Origin: Manis javanica
Taxonomy: Eukaryota > Chordata > Mammalia > Pholidota > Manidae
NCBI RefSeq assembly: GCF_040802235.1
Contig: NC_133169.1
Span: forward strand, 46,073,034-46,137,033
Length of the DNA: 64,000 nucleotides
Direction: 5' to 3'
In this document: one piece after another, positions 32,940 to 47,389 of the stretch
Numbering within the stretch: the stretch's first letter is position 1
Layout: each line of letters starts with the position of its first letter
Translations under genes and position numbers: made by a program
The notes under the pieces: model-generated
The model's input: only the letters and a program-made list of their open reading frames with translations
Told to the model about the DNA's origin: nothing
The model's database searches: none

Positions 32940-33587
32940 GGGACTATTGATTAGAAATTTGGAAAATCATTGTTTGTGGTTGATGATTAATAAGCTAGCC
33001 ATATATTAATTAGATATCCATTATTAGAACTGTTGTTAAAAACATCTCCTGATTTCAAGTTGTTTCTCTGAATATTTGTCTTCAGCTCCTTACAACAAGG
33101 AAGCCCTCTGAGATCCTGAGGAGAGTTTAGCAGTCCACCTTCTCAGGAAAACCGCTGTCCTTCACCAGCGTTTGTAATTTCACAATTCAGTGATAGATGC
33201 TGTTGTGTTTTTCATAGCTCCTTGGGCATTGGCCTTATTTTGTTTTTTTATTTCAATATGTACAATTTTGTGCACTACCTCAATTTTAAATAACTGAAAA
33301 GCATAAGCTACATATTTTACAAGGTATGTAATTATTGGGGGACATAGTTCATATTCAATATTAGATTGGTTTCAGATATACAACAAACTTAGTGACTCAA
33401 TAATTACACATATTCCTACAGGCTTGCCATGGCACATGTAGATCTCGTTACCATACTGCAATATTAGAAGATTATTTGTTGTATTCTCTCTTTTGTACTT
33501 CCTTTCCTGTGACTAATTCATTTAAAAATTTGAAGTTCATACCTTTTTAATCCCATCATCTTTCTTACTCATGTCACCCTTCCACCC
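32940..33587. other. Spacer upstream of the OR pseudogene with inverted L1 3' piece
   Basis: 33340-33587 reads on the plus strand like an inverted old L1 3' UTR ('ggtttcagatatacaac', 'agtgactcaataattaca', 'acttcctttcctgtgac'). Nothing recognised in 32940-33330. No promoter of the OR pseudogene could be identified. Confidence 0.45.
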
Positions 33588-36500
33588 CCCTGATTTCACT
33601 TATATGTGCACAAAAACAAACAAAAAAATGCTAAATAATTTTAGTAACTGCTATCAACTAGGAGACATATAATAAATGAATAATTATTTTTTTGTGTATA
33701 AGAATGGTGTGTCTCCTTCTTAGACTAATTGTATCTGTTGACAAGAATAAATACAGAAATGCTTTAATAACAGAATCATAATCATTTAACAATGAATTTG
33801 AATATGTTATTTCCATAATTAATATAGTTTAAAAAATTTAAATAGCCTACAGAGTATAAACAAAACAAGGAAGCAAAGCAGAAACAGACTCATCAACACA
33901 GAGAACAGACTGCCGGTTGCCATGGAGGGCGGCAAATGAAATAGGTGCACAGGATAAAGAGTTACAAACTGCAATTTATTAAGTAATCTGGTCACTGGAA
34001 TGGAAGTACAGCATAGGCAATGCAGCTAAAAATACTGTGATATGTTTTCCAGGGACATGTAATGACTACAGTTATCATGGTGAGCATTTAGTAATGTATA
34101 CAATTGGATCACTTAGTTCATCTGAAATCAATAACATATAATATCATTGATATTTCAATAAAAATTTTTTAAGAAATAAATGAAGAATAAAGTGGTTGAT
34201 CATGCCTAAATGTGAATGAAACTATAAACACATTCACATGATACTCAATTCCCACTCTCCTTAGAACAAATATTTCAGCATGTATCTCTTTCACTACCCA
34301 GAGAAGCATAAGGTCACAAAAACTATGGATGAGTGAATTTCTTGGCCAGAATAACTCCTTTAAATTTTAGATTCCATTTGTGTGTATTTTAAAGTCCTCA
34401 TAATCATAATGTTCAGAGTTAATTATGAAAACAACCTAAATGAAGGTCTAAAAATTAATACTTGTATGGATATTCCTGTCACATTGAAAACCATATAATT
34501 TTTTAATATCACATGTATATGACAAAGAGGAACGGGAGTAGATTAAAAAAAACATCCTTTTCATTGGTTCTACCTCCATATTTTTTTGTCTATTGGAAAT
34601 TGTTAATGGTTTATTTCTCAGATAAAATGTGTAGGGTAAATAATACACATTATATATAGTGACATTTTTACAAATGGAATGAAATTATTTTCTACCAGCT
34701 TCTTTAATGCAATATTTCATTATAACCATCCTTTCTTTATTTGCTTCTTTTCTTACTTCTGTCCATCTGTCTGTTCTTTGAAAGCAGGAGAACTCATTAT
34801 GGTTGGCAAACTTTTTTGAAATTGTAATATTTCTGATATATTTCATTAAACTAATGAATTATTGAATATCTACCTGAGTGTTCCTGACACTAAACTTTAA
34901 TTGAAATTTAATTAATGTACAATGTTATATGTGTCTCAGTGTACAACACAGTGTTTTGACAGTTATATGCTTTGCTAAATACTCACCAAGATAAACGTAG
35001 ACGCTACCTGTAGATAATATCATAAAAATATTCCACAATATTATTGACAATAATCTCTGTGCTGTACTTTCATTCCTGTGGCTAATTTATTTTAAAATCG
35101 CTAGCCTGCCCCTCTTTGTCCCATTCACCCACTTCGACCACCCTCCCATTCCTCTGCCCCATGCAGTATTTAAGGGAGGAAATCTGATGTTACTTGTGGG
35201 ATGATTTTACTCATTCCTCAGTTCACACAGGTGTGTATCATGCTTGAGAGGCAAAGAAAATATACTATCATGATGTAAAAGTCATTAAATTTAGGAAAGA
35301 AAATGACTATACTAACCATAAAGTGGTGGGATATCATTATTCAGTCAGCAGGTGTTTACTGAGTGAATTAAAATGACTGAAACAAAAAAATCCTCCTAGT
35401 CAGTTCACATGTGAGCTTACAAATTCTCAAATGTCAAGGTTCTACAAAGCTGTACAATTTCAGTTCTCTACATCTTTATATGTTCTTATGTTTATATGTT
35501 TATTTCATTTTCTGAAAATACTTTAGTAAATTTGTGAAATTTTTAAAGGTACTTTCGAATACAAGAAAAATAATATAATGAGACATTAAGTATTAAGTTC
35601 TACATGAAATGCTCATTTTCCTTTGAACCCACATTTATAAATATGACTCCTTGTTTTACAAGAATTATTAGAAATAAGTCAAAACATTCTCATAAATACA
35701 TTAGCTAGATCTACATCAGGTCACATAATCAATATGCATCCTTCTAAAGAATACATTTTCCTAAATTTTGTACTTCAAAAAAAATTTTTTAAATCAAACT
35801 TGTGTTCTTGGCATAAAATGTGCACAGTTTGTTCATTTGGGAAGACATCTTGTATTCATATTAACAATATTTTCTTTCAAATCAAACATGAAATATTAGG
35901 TATTTGCTATCTCATTAGAAAGATGAGGTTGATGATATCCTTGATAATATATTGAATAAATTCTATAACCCTCCGTATTTATCCAAGTGACAGATAGCAC
36001 ATATAATAGAGAATCAGAGAAATTCTTATGAAGAGCAGTCACTCACCTTCTTTGTGAGATTAATTTCTTGGTGTAACTGATTGATTAATTGGTGTAACTG
36101 TAAGTATCTGAGTATATGAAAAATACATGTTAAAATCAGTTGCTTTTGCTTTTTTTAAACAAACTGTCCAACATAATGTGAATCAGAGCATGGGATAAAT
36201 TGCTAAGACTATGTTTCTCTTGGAATTATCAAGAAGAAAAGCTTTTGTATAATTTATATAACTTACCCCTTGCATAAGGTTGACCCAAATCGAACATATA
36301 TGAAGATTTTTTCTTTCGCAAATAGTTACTTCAAGGATCTGCTACATAGAGAAAAAAAGCATTAGTTACTCAAGCAACAATAATCGCTGATAAATCTTGG
36401 TACATAAGATATTAAAAATTTTATAATTACTTTGTCAGTATGAAAAGATAATTACATCTTAAATTTCTTTGAAAATAGGGGCATGTTTTTATGAAAACTT

Positions 36501-37670
36501 TACTTCTAAAGAAATTCATAGTCTTGCTTTTTAAAAACTCATTGGATTGACTGCTAATCTAAATTATCCAAAATGTCTTTCTTTTATTACGTATTTATTA
36601 TAAATTTAATGTCTTTACTTGCTTGTAACACCCTTCCTTTCGGTCAGGTGTCATGGACCACTTTTCTGTGGTACATGCATTCAGACCTGTGGGTTAGAAA
36701 TATTCTGACATATATATTCTGATAGAGCAGAACTTTACGTACAGAGATTTTAAATACATACCTGTGTGGGCATGCACAATACTTAGGATTGAAATGAAAC
36801 AATTTCAGGCATTAATTGAAACACAAACTCTATAAAATTCTAACTTCTCTTAATCTTACCCATGTCATAGTCAATTTAATTATATCTCAAAATGTATACA
36901 TTTTTATACCATATTAAAACTTTGTAAACAACCACTTATTTAACTTAGCTTAAAAAGTCCAGAAAATGACACACACATTTACAGCCTTTTCAGTTTCATA
37001 ATACTCATTCCCAACGAAAAAGATTGAAAAAGAAAGCAAAATGGTCTAGCCAAGAAAAGAAGCATAAAATTAAAAAAATAAATAAAAATTAAAATGAAAT
37101 CTCATGTATATAGAGACTGAATGTTGTAATTTATTCTATAGTGGATGTTACAGCCCTGTTTCTCTTAGGGGGTATACATAATAATAATGACTCGAGAATA
37201 CTCTTGTGTTCTTCATAAATATACATTACTATGAACCTAATAATAGGAAATTATTAATAAAAACACTTATTTTATATTTAATCAAATGAAAGTAAATTTT
37301 AAAGAACCTAAATTAAAGAAGACTGAAAATTTTGTGACTGTCTAGGCTAACATTAAACAAAGAATAACCAAGAATTGAATTTCAGGACAAAAGTAAAGAG
37401 GAAAATTGTGTTACCCTTTTTCTGTAATTGGCTAAATCATTCTTTCAAAATATGATTGTACCACACACTTGGAAAATTTTGCATTTTTCATGCTAGACAA
37501 ATAAACTTTAGCAAAATCTTCATGCATTGTTACATGTGTTTCTATTGCTCAGATTATCTAAATTAAAAGTTTTGTTACATCCCTTTAGGCTCAAATTGAG
37601 TGTAATTGCAGACTTATTTCCACCTATAATTGCTAACTTGTCTGTATCAGAATAATAGATTAATGTAAAA
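33588..37670 (+). repeat. Internal segmental duplication SD1, copy b
   Basis: Partner of 2310-6230. It includes the same plus-strand L1 3' end (about 33895-34180) and inverted L1 3' UTR (about 34885-35170) in the same order. After 'gtaaaattaa' at about 37665 the two copies diverge. The left boundary is at 'ctgatttca'; upstream, copy a has the GC minisatellite and copy b has an inverted L1 piece. Confidence 0.9.
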
Positions 37671-39125
37671 TTAATTTTTATTTATGAATTTCATAAATAG
37701 GTATACATAGATCAAGCAATATATGTGCATTTACTGAGTTCAGGTGAAGGGTATATAGATGTCCATTATAACATTGTAATTTTCCTGTAATTGTGTAAAA
37801 GTTCAAGATAAAATATTAGGAAAATTTAAACATGAACATATAAAAGACACTGAAAAATGAATTTCACAGTGCAGCCACATACCAACATTCCTACTTAATC
37901 TCCCTGTGACTGTGAAGCTCTTAGCTTTACCCTACATTTTCATGGGGAAACATTTTATTTCCATTTATCCCAAAAAGTCAGCTATATGGACTTCTATGTT
38001 AGCCATTTTTCATTTTTTACATTTCTTTACTGATACATTCTGTTTGTAATCTCTTTTTATGTCATTACATGGTTTATATTGTACTTTCTGAAATAGATTT
38101 TAATTTCAATTTTGTATGCTAACTTTTAGGCCTTTGGGCAATAGAAGGGGGTGCCCTGTTATAATCAGGAAATGCCTACATATTGCTTCCTACATCCTCT
38201 CAAATCTATTGTTCCTCTCCTCTGATAGAATTTGCTTGATTATTGTGTTACTTGGAAATCACAAGACTGATGAATCAAAGCACACCCTCAAAAGTGTTGC
38301 TGAAACAGCACAGAGCACATAGTCAGTAGTGCAGCAGCATCTCTCTACATTGATAGACAGTAACTACACTAGTTGGGTGAGGACTTATTAATGTACATAA
38401 TTGTTAAATCATTATGTTGTATACCTGAAACCAATGTAATATTGTACGTATATCAACTAAACTTCAATTTAAAAATATAAAAAAATGTTGCTGAAGCAAA
38501 ATTAGAGATATTCTTCTTCCACACTAAAGTGGGTGAAATGCATTCACCAAATATGACCCTGCACCTGGGATCCCATAGGTTTCTCCACAGCATTCTAGTC
38601 ACGTGGCTCTAATTCCCAAGAATCGAATGTGCTTGGCAGCTGCATCCGTCCATGCCCCCATTCACTGCAGCCCCAGCTGCGCGCACTCAGCCACCTGCAG
38701 CCCTGGTCACCGCGTCGGGGTCCTGACCCCCAGGAAGAGGAAAGGGCGTGGGAGCTCCATTGAGCCCCTTGGAAATTGTTCTGTGAAAGCAGTTCTAAAA
38801 ATGTCAAAATACTCTGTATTTAAAAGAGTTCAGCTATCTGGGCACCCTCAAATGGTGGGGGATCCTGAGCATATTGATTTTATTTGAGACAGATCTTTAG
38901 AAAGCAACCAGCAGCGTCAAGGAGTGCATATATTCTGAGTTTTTATAGTTTAATTATATTTATCATAATTATCTCTAAACTGATTATACTGGTACCCAGG
39001 TTGAAGTATTAGTGCGACCATCAACATTGTGTAACACTTTACAACCTCTTTTTGTCCGATTTTTCATTTGTTATTTTGTTACATTATGAGTTGCTACTAA
39101 TACTTATTCTCTATTTAACGGTGAG
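37671..39125. other. Gene-free spacer with L1 3' end and a short GC-rich patch
   Basis: 38335-38480 is an ancient plus-strand L1 3' end ('gatagacagtaactac', 'aaatcattatgttgtata', 'tatcaactaaacttcaat'). 38590-38765 is moderately GC-rich ('cagccccagctgcgcgc', 'caccgcgtcggggtcctg') with no recognisable gene. Small ORFs here look random. Confidence 0.5.
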
Positions 39126-39615
39126 TGTGGGGTTGGGGAGATAGTCAGATAGGGAAGCAGCAGGGAGTAACCCCTGCCCAGTCAGAGGACAGCCTGGGCC
39201 CTGGAAAAGGACAAAGCCTGACGGAGGTTCCAGGAATGTAGAGAAGAAGCAGGGTGCTTAAGGTTCAAACAATGTAACAATGTCCCCCCGAACCAGGACC
39301 CAGTGATAAGGAGCAGCTTGCTGACCACAGACACCATAGGCCCCTTCGTTTACAGTGGGGCAGCCCTGCAGCCTTTACTGAGATAGGTTAAATCATGACT
39401 AGCATTCTGGCTAAACCTACAGGAAAACTAACAGCTGCCACTGTAATAGGCATAAAACCCTGGACACCGAGACCCCGAGCGGCGGCCTGGCCCCTCCCTG
39501 CACCCGTGGGGAGTTACTTCCTGTTAGCCTGAATAAAACTTTCTCTGTAAATCCCCTACCTTGATTGTTCATGAAGCTCACTCTTCCACTGCGAACAAGA
39601 ACCCTGGCTTCAACA
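39126..39615 (+). mobile_element. Solo LTR of a gamma-type endogenous retrovirus
   Basis: About 490 bp from TGTGGGGTTGGGG to GGCTTCAACA, with TG...CA ends. TATA-like 'cataaaac' at about 39451 and AATAAA at 39532-39537 followed by a pyrimidine-rich region match U3-R-U5 order. No internal retroviral sequence follows, so it is solo. A clear target-site duplication was not seen. Copy looks moderately young. Confidence 0.75.
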
Positions 39616-40449
39616 GAACTCCCCGTTCAACCATCATCAGCAACAACAGTTTCCAGGCTAATGATTACAATTTCCAATCTCTCTTGTACTTAGATGGAGC
39701 GATCTTAGAAAAAGTTCAGTTCAAGCAATATGGCAAATTTGATGTGTGTATATTCCATGTCATAATTATAAACAAGGTAGGAAATTGACCACTACATTCC
39801 TAGTTGTAATAGCGGGGCTTTGCTTACACACCTGTTACTCATCTTTGAAAGGGACATCTGTACGGTGGTCCAAGATGTTGCCCACAGCCCAGAACTCCCT
39901 CTGCAAAGACATTTCCATTTAAGTAGACTTTCAACTACCACACAGTTCTAAATCTTTTTTGATTGAATTCATAATCTTGTAATTAGGAGCACATTAAGAT
40001 CATGAATTATATTTTATCTCTGACCACTATGCAGTTACAGTCACTTCTGCATCTTCTTTCCCATGCTCAGGTTATCATCCACCCTTTTTTGTTCTCTGTT
40101 GTAAATTATTTGGCACATTCTGTAAGGTTGACTTCCACAGAATCAACACTATACAATTTGTCCAATCTCAATCTTTAAGAAATGACATTAAAGTTGTCAA
40201 ATTTTAATAAAAGGTAGATAGAAAGGAAGTGAATTAATAATTATTTTATAAATTATTTTCAGGATAATTAGAATGATAGAAATATAGAACCCCCAATAAT
40301 CACATTATAAAGGTAATGAGATTGCTGCTCTCAATATCACAGAATATATGGAAGATGAGTAACATTTTCCAAAGTTGATGCATCAAGGAAGGTGAAGACA
40401 ACAAAGTTGAGAAAACAAAAAAACATGAATTTACCAGATACTAAAATTC

Positions 40450-40677
40450 TTAAATAGTAACAACTGTAGTGTCATTCAGTTTGAAGGTGAGATCAGTCAC
40501 AGCACTGCTAACCGGACACAGGTATCCCCTAAACCAGTCCCGCCTTTCCATCCTGGGAGATTTCTTTATTATGCATCCATGAGCCCTTGTCACTATGCCG
40601 GCATCGGATTGCGGTATCCCTAGTTGCTTTTCTGTATAAACTGTAACAATAGCATGGCCCTTCATGAAACATTCCAT
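40450..40677 (-). other. 75-codon open frame of unknown origin
   Basis: Frame beginning MECFMKGHAIVTVYTEKQL with a balanced amino-acid composition and a run of charged residues (KKSPRMERRDWFRGY), unlike the leucine/serine-rich chance frames nearby. GC content is raised relative to its flanks. No splice sites, poly(A) tail or neighbouring coding frame seen. It could be a retrotransposed exon, a transposon fragment or chance. I do not recognise the family. Confidence 0.2.
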
Positions 40678-41474
40678 TTTTCACCGTGGAATGGATCTCT
40701 TACATATGTGAGACATTCGGCACATTCTTATAATTTTCATTTACAAGCCATTCAATACAGGTTCTTCAAATAAACAAAATGATTGACAAGACTATCTAGT
40801 AAAATTACACTTTATACTGTTGACTTTGCTAAGTTCCATGAGATTCTGTAGTTTTAGAAAGAAGACTTAGACAAGAATGTTCTGCTGAGATCCACCTAGG
40901 GAACAAGGTAACTATGAAAGCACTGTGAGAAAAACATGTAACCATATTGCATTTACTTAAATAGTCTGCTAATGTAAATTTTCAGTTGTTTTCCACTGGT
41001 GTTATCATGCTGTGGAAAAAATTCGCTATCATAAAGTACAGGAAAATGTTCATAAAGTGTTACTATTAATTGAGTAACTGCAAAAATTGTGCTTGTATAG
41101 AAGACATATAACTAACTAAGAATAATAAACACAATCTGAATTTGTTTTTCTCTCCTCTCCATTTATTATTGGTAATTAGTTGTTCTTCCAGGTTTACGGT
41201 AGGCTTTACGCCACTTTGTGATGATTCCCTTTTCTCCCAGGGCATAGAAAGTTACCAATACGGAAGAATCTCAAATCCGATTTTCAAGGCCAATATGCTG
41301 CTAATCATTCTAGACAATAAGCATCCTCTAAATGTCAGTAGATGTCCACAGATAGCTGAATTAAACTTTTCCTGAAGCTCATATATATTGCCTACTCTTC
41401 TGCATTCATTGCTATAATCTGATTTTAAGAATAAGTGTACAGCTTTATACATTCTGATATTTTAAAACCCTATC

Positions 41475-41612
41475 AGGCCCGTGGCCCGCGGAGACGCGCC
41501 CCCGTCGGCCCCGGGGGGGGCCCCCGCCAAACCGGTGGCCAAGGAGCGGAGGCGGCGGCCTCTGGCCTGCGGGCGGGGAGGCGGAGGGAAGGGACGCGAG
41601 GCCTTGGTTCGC
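41475..41612. other. Orphan CpG-dense GC patch
   Basis: About 138 bp of almost pure G+C ('ccgtcggccccggggggg', 'ggaggcggcggcctctgg', 'gggcggggaggcggaggg') with abrupt AT-rich edges on both sides. Not like either the 1.56-2.3 kb minisatellite or the L1 monomers. Possible origins: inserted GC-rich exon or promoter fragment, repair-associated insertion, or assembly artefact. Confidence 0.7.
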
Positions 41613-43734
41613 ATTATTATCATGCTTTTATTGAATTTATTTCTTACTAAAATATGTGGTTTTTAAGCCTTTTTTCTGACAGTATTATGTAATTTTTTAG
41701 CGTGGGTAGATGGGATTGTCGCTTGTATGTTACCATACAGCTGTCATGTATTTTTGTCTGTTCTTTATTACTTTAGTAGTTTCATGCTGTGTATGCCTAT
41801 GAGAAACATGTAAGTTAATATATTTACAGCCATTGTTACAAGTTTAATATATTTTTCTATCTTGTTTTACATGTATGTTATATAACATTCAAAAAGAATT
41901 TTTTTTCTTGATTGAAAAAAGGATACAAAATGAAAATCCACAATTTTGATAACTGAAGATCGACAATTGTTTTGCGGTACTTTATTATATTGGTTGTCTT
42001 GTCTTTCTTGGGCTTTTAGTTAGCTAATGAATGCATGCATTAGACACTCTTGGGTTTTAGTTGGGATTTTACGTACCTTGCATTTTAACTCTTTGGTTCT
42101 TTGCTGTTTCTATTAACCCATAGCATTATTTTAATAAATGCTATAATACCAAAAAAAGAAAAACAAAAATCTATCATTCATGAAGTTTTTCACTCAGCGC
42201 CCTTAACATGTAACCATCGTTCTCATCTTGGCCACCACAAATTCATGTGAGTTGTTTTCAACATTTATGCATATCAAATCTACTCTGTGTTTACCTCTAA
42301 GAATGGGTTCATTTGTCTAAGCTAATGCATCTTATAAGAAGAAGCTTTTGAAATTCACCCATGTATTTCCATTTAATAGTATCTCATTTTAAAATTATGT
42401 TGTAGCATAAGATCATGAGAAAACCATGTTTTGTTTATCCATGCTCATGTTCATGGTCTTTTGGGTCGTTTTACAGGTTTTGGCTATTGTGAATCCATGT
42501 TGTATTTTCAATAAGTTCAACTCAGTTTTCCAGTAACAAGTCTCCACTACTCATCTGACATTTTTTCTCCTTTTCCTTATCTGCACTTGTAAAAAGTTAT
42601 CAAATCTTTAATGCTACCTTTAAAATTCTGGTGAAATTACTTCTATATTATTTTTGCTAAGAGTATATTGTCTAAACCCTATAATTTTATGCAGATGTAT
42701 TCTAGCTGCCATTCTATTAGTTCCACTTTCCATCCATGAATAACATTTATAGAGCAGCATTTGAAAAACAGCATGATTATGTGAGGACTGATTTATAAAT
42801 TTATGGCTTCCAGTTTCCTTCAAGATAAAATTAAATCGCTTAGAAAAGTACATCAAACTAATTCATAATCTGAATTTAGATTATACCTCCCAGTTGTCTA
42901 CCCTTACACTTCTGCTAAGACCTTCTGTGAAATAAAGTAAAAGGTTTTATTATCTCAATCACCAGGCACCCTATCACATCTTTCTGCCTTGAAATTGCAG
43001 TCCATCTTCTAGATTATTTCAGACTTCATTCCCAACTATAATAAACCTCATCTCCCTCCATAACCATTTCTATCTCTAGATTATCTCCTCACCTTCGTTC
43101 CCCACATACAATGCCTATAAAACTGTATTGATGGTTTCTCCATATGTGAGATAATACTGACATCCAATATATTCTTCATTTACATGATTTCGTCTATACT
43201 CAGCATCATATTTTAAAGGTATTTGGGGATGATTTAAAATGAACTAAATTGACTTCCTCAAAGATCTTGCATTAGAGGAAATGTGACATCAATAATATGT
43301 AGATGAAGATGATTCAATCTCTGAAATTAGAAGAAAATGTAGTATTTGTCTATAGGACAATTAAAACATAAAAAGGAGAATAGGAAAAATATAAGTATTT
43401 CCAAGGAAAAGGTTGCCTAAAAGTTTTTCCATTTGCTAAGAAACAGGTATTAAACTATATCATCCAGTAGTAAGAAATTAATGAGTAATGTACTCCTTTT
43501 AGAGTATTTTTAAAGTAGGAGCTATGGTCATGATTCAAAATTGAGTCCAAAGATCTTGTTCATTACAAATTGTTTTAAAACCTGCTATGTTGGATAAATT
43601 ACAGCTGTGGCAGAGATTCTCAGATAATTCAGCCTGTCAACAAAACAAAATGAGTAAAAGTAGTATGAAATTTATCAGTAATCAACTCAATTTTCTCCAC
43701 TTTAAATACCATAATTTCCAACTTGTAGAAACAT

Positions 43735-46165
43735 TAAAATTTTTTTGAAGTCATTGATATACACTCATATTGCTTTCAAATGTATAACACAGTGGTTGAA
43801 ACACTGCCTATATTATTAAATCCTAACCCCCTCTAGTGTGGTTGTTATGTAGCAATACAGAAAGATCTTACAGATTCATTAACTATATTCTCCATGCTGC
43901 ATTACCATCTGATGACCAACTCATTTTGTGATTCTGAATTATTGTGCCCCTTTATCCCCTTCACCCTTGCCCCGACACCTGCTCCAACCCCTCCCACTTG
44001 GGAACCACTAGTTACTTCTCAGTGTCTATGAGTCTACTGCTGTTTTCTTCATTCTCTTTTGCTTTGTTTTTTATTCCACAAATAAGAGAAATCATATGAT
44101 ATTTGTCTTTCTCCACCTGGCTTTTTTCACTGAGCATTACACCATCTAGATCCATCCATGCTGTTGCAAATAGCAGGATTTATTTTCTTTTCATGGATGA
44201 GTAATACTCCATTGTGTATATGTATCACCTCTTCTTTTTCCATTCATCTACTGATGGACACAGTATGTATTAATATTATTGCTTTTGCAAATAGTTCAAC
44301 AATAAACATAGGTTACATATATATTTCTTAAATCACGGATTTTGTTTCCTTTGGGTGAATTCCTAGAAGAGGAATTATTGGATAGAATGGTATTTCTATT
44401 TTTCTTCTTTTGAGGAGGCTCTATACTGTTTTCCACACTTGTTGCACCAATTTACATTGCCATCAGCAGTGTAGGAGTGTTCCCATTTCACCATATCCTC
44501 ATCAATATCTGTCATTTCTTGAATTTTGGATAATGGCCAGTCTAACTGGTGTGAGGTGATATCTCACTGTGCTTTTAGTTTGCATTTCCCTTGATGTGGA
44601 GCATCTTTTCATGTGCCTGTTTCTCATCTCTATTTCTTTGGAGAAATATATGTTTAGGTCCTCTGCCCACTTTATAATCAGGCTATTTTGGGTGGGTATT
44701 GAGATGTCTGAGTTCTTTATATATTTTGGATGTTAACCCCTTACTGGACAAGTCATTTATGACTGTATCTACCATGATGTAGGATGCCTTTTGTTCTACT
44801 TACACTGTTCTTTGCTGTATAGCTTTACTTTTGATATAGTCTCACTTCTTCGTTCTTGATTTCTTTCCTCTGTCTGAGGAGATGTGTCCAGAAAATAAAT
44901 TGCTCATACTTATGTTCAAGGGATTTCTGCCTATGTTTTCTTCTAAGAGTTTTATGTTTCATGGCTTACATTCAGGTCTTTGGTCCATTTTGAGTTTACT
45001 TTTGTGTTTGGATTTAGAAAATAATCCAGTTTCATTCTCTTACATGTAGCTCTCCAGGTTGCCCAACATAAGTTGTTGAAGGGGCTGTCTTTTCAAAATT
45101 GTATATTCATGGCTCATTTATCATATATTAATTGAGAACATACACAGGGTTTATATCTGCACTCTCTATTCTGTTCCATTGATCTATGGGTCTGTTCTTG
45201 TGCCAATACCAAACTATTTTGATTACTGTAGCTTTGTAGGACAGCTTGATTTCAGAAAGCAAAATCCTCCCAGATTTGTTCTCCTTTCTGAGGATTTCTT
45301 TGGCTATTCAGGGTCTTTTGTGGTTCCATATGAAGTTTAGAACTATTTGTTTTAGTTCATTGCATAAAGCTGTTCTTATTTTCATAGGGATGGCATTGAA
45401 TCTGTAAATTGCTTTGGGCAGGATGGCCATTTTGACAATATTAATCCTTCCTATCTATGAGCATAGGGCAGATTTCCATTTATGGGGGTCTTCTTCAATT
45501 TCTCTCACAAGAGTCTTACAGTTTTCAGAGCATAGATCTTTTATCTCCTTGGTTAGATTTCTTCATAGGTATTTTACCCTTTTTGATGCAATTGTAAATG
45601 GAGTTATTTTTTATTTATCTTTCTGCAACAAATTTCTGTGAATTAAATTTGTATTCTCCAACTTTGCTGAATCCAATTATTAGTTCAAATACTTTCTTGG
45701 TGGAGTCTTTGGGGTTTTCTATGCATAATGATACCATGTCATCTGGAAATGGTGACAGTTTAAATTCTTTCTTACTGATTTGGGTAGTTTTTTCTCCTTG
45801 TTTTGTCTGATTGCTGTGGCTAGGACCTTCAATAATATGTCAAATAAAAGTGGTGACATCCTTATCATGTTTCTGATATTAGAGTACAAGATTTTAACTT
45901 TTCACTATTAAGTATGATGCTGGCTCTGGCTTTGTCATACATGGCCTTTATTTTGTGAGGAACATAATCTCTGAACCCATTTTTTAGTTTTTATCATGAA
46001 CAGATTTTGAATTTTGACAAGTACTCTTTCAGCATTTACTGAGATAATCATGTGTTTTTAATCCTTCTTTTTGTTATTATGGTGTAGGATATTGATTGAA
46101 TTACAAACAAACCATCCTAGCCTCCCTAGAATGAATTAAAATTGGTCATGATATATTGCACTGAG
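43735..46165 (-). mobile_element. Old L1, 3' UTR through ORF2 reverse transcriptase, 5'-truncated
   Basis: Inverted L1 with the 3' UTR at 43735-44060 and ORF2 from about 44060 leftward in sense. Plus-strand landmarks are those of L1-A and L1-B: 'catccatgctgttgcaaat', 'gagtaatactccattgtg', 'ctaactggtgtgaggtgat', 'aggatggccattttgaca' and 'ttactgagataatcatgtg'. Many indels and stops. It ends within the RT domain near 46160. It lacks any ERV extension. Confidence 0.88.
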
Positions 46166-47389
46166 AAATAAGAAGGAAAGACTCATTGGGAAATAAGGAT
46201 GGAAAATGGAGACTCTGATACTGGAATTTAGGAAAAGGAGTAAAGATTAATGAGTCATGTTTAGGAAGCAGGCACTAAGTAAGTTAAGTGGTGTTTTGAT
46301 CAGAGTATTCTGTCTTTCCTCTGGTGTGTATGTATTCCATGCATACATACTCCAGCACTCGTGTGTGCATGCATTTATTGTTTTTGGATTTATATTGTGA
46401 ATAGTTACCTTAGTTTTGAGAAATCACATAGAGAGCAATTGTCAAGCATGAGTAAGTGAAATCCTGAACTCCCAGTCACTCAAGAATGTCACTCAAAATA
46501 AAATGTTTTCTCTCTTATTTTGCTGCTGTGTTTCCTGGCCAGAGACCTATGTAATTTCTGTTTTTACTTTGTTTTTGGGGTAATCTGAAGTTCTCAGTAT
46601 TTTGTTTATATGACATAGAGATCATGCATTCTATATTGAAATAAAACATAGAAATATACATTCCTGCTCCATTTATACCAAACAGAGATGACCTGAATGC
46701 CGCATTGGCTGGCTTGAATGTTGACATCCATTAAGTTCCACATTGCAGTGCTAAATGAAATTTACGTTGTTTTCATTAAGAACATCCATTTGTCATTGCT
46801 TTGAATAACTACTTAATTTCTTTTAGTTTATATTTTTGTAGTCATAGTTTTAGCTCTCAAGTCATATGAGACACAGCAATTTATAAATGAATTTGGTTGG
46901 GAGGCTATCATGTGATTTTAAAGTTAATAAGAGAGTTCGTGTTGAAAAACAGTACGGATATTTGTCATGTCCACATTCTAATAGGGCAAGACATAAACAC
47001 CAACAACAGGATCAGTTTTGATGTTGAAGTACTTATGATGGAATTCTTAAAAATTGCCACTTTTTCTATTGTAGGTACATATTTCAGCTCTCATTTTGCC
47101 TTGGATTTGCTTCTATTTCTCCTGTTTAGAGTTACTATTTTAATCTTTCTTCACATTATTGTAGAGTCTAAAACCACAAAATACATGGCAAAGTGGTCAT
47201 AAAACCACATCTCAATGGGTCAAAACACTCCATATAAAATATGAGAGCATCTGACATAAGTACATAAGTGGGAAGGCAAAGAGTTCATTTGATGGAAATA
47301 AACATATTATCATATATTTATTTTTTCTTCTCAGCTCTTCTTGAAGTAGAAATGAACAAAACTGAAGGTATCCAATTATATACCTGTAT
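46166..47389. other. Gene-free spacer, nothing recognised
   Basis: AT-rich; the ORF at 46897-47202 is hydrophobic but has no recognisable family or start context. No repeat family could be named. Confidence 0.4.

Larger units (their letters stand above)
39616..43734. other. Gene-free spacer
   Basis: Mostly AT-rich unique-looking DNA. It contains an orphan GC patch (41475-41612), a 75-codon minus-strand frame (40450-40677) listed separately, and an inverted L1-like piece around 42240-42510 ('ttttggctattgtgaatcc'). No promoter, RNA gene or exon could be supported. Confidence 0.45.
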
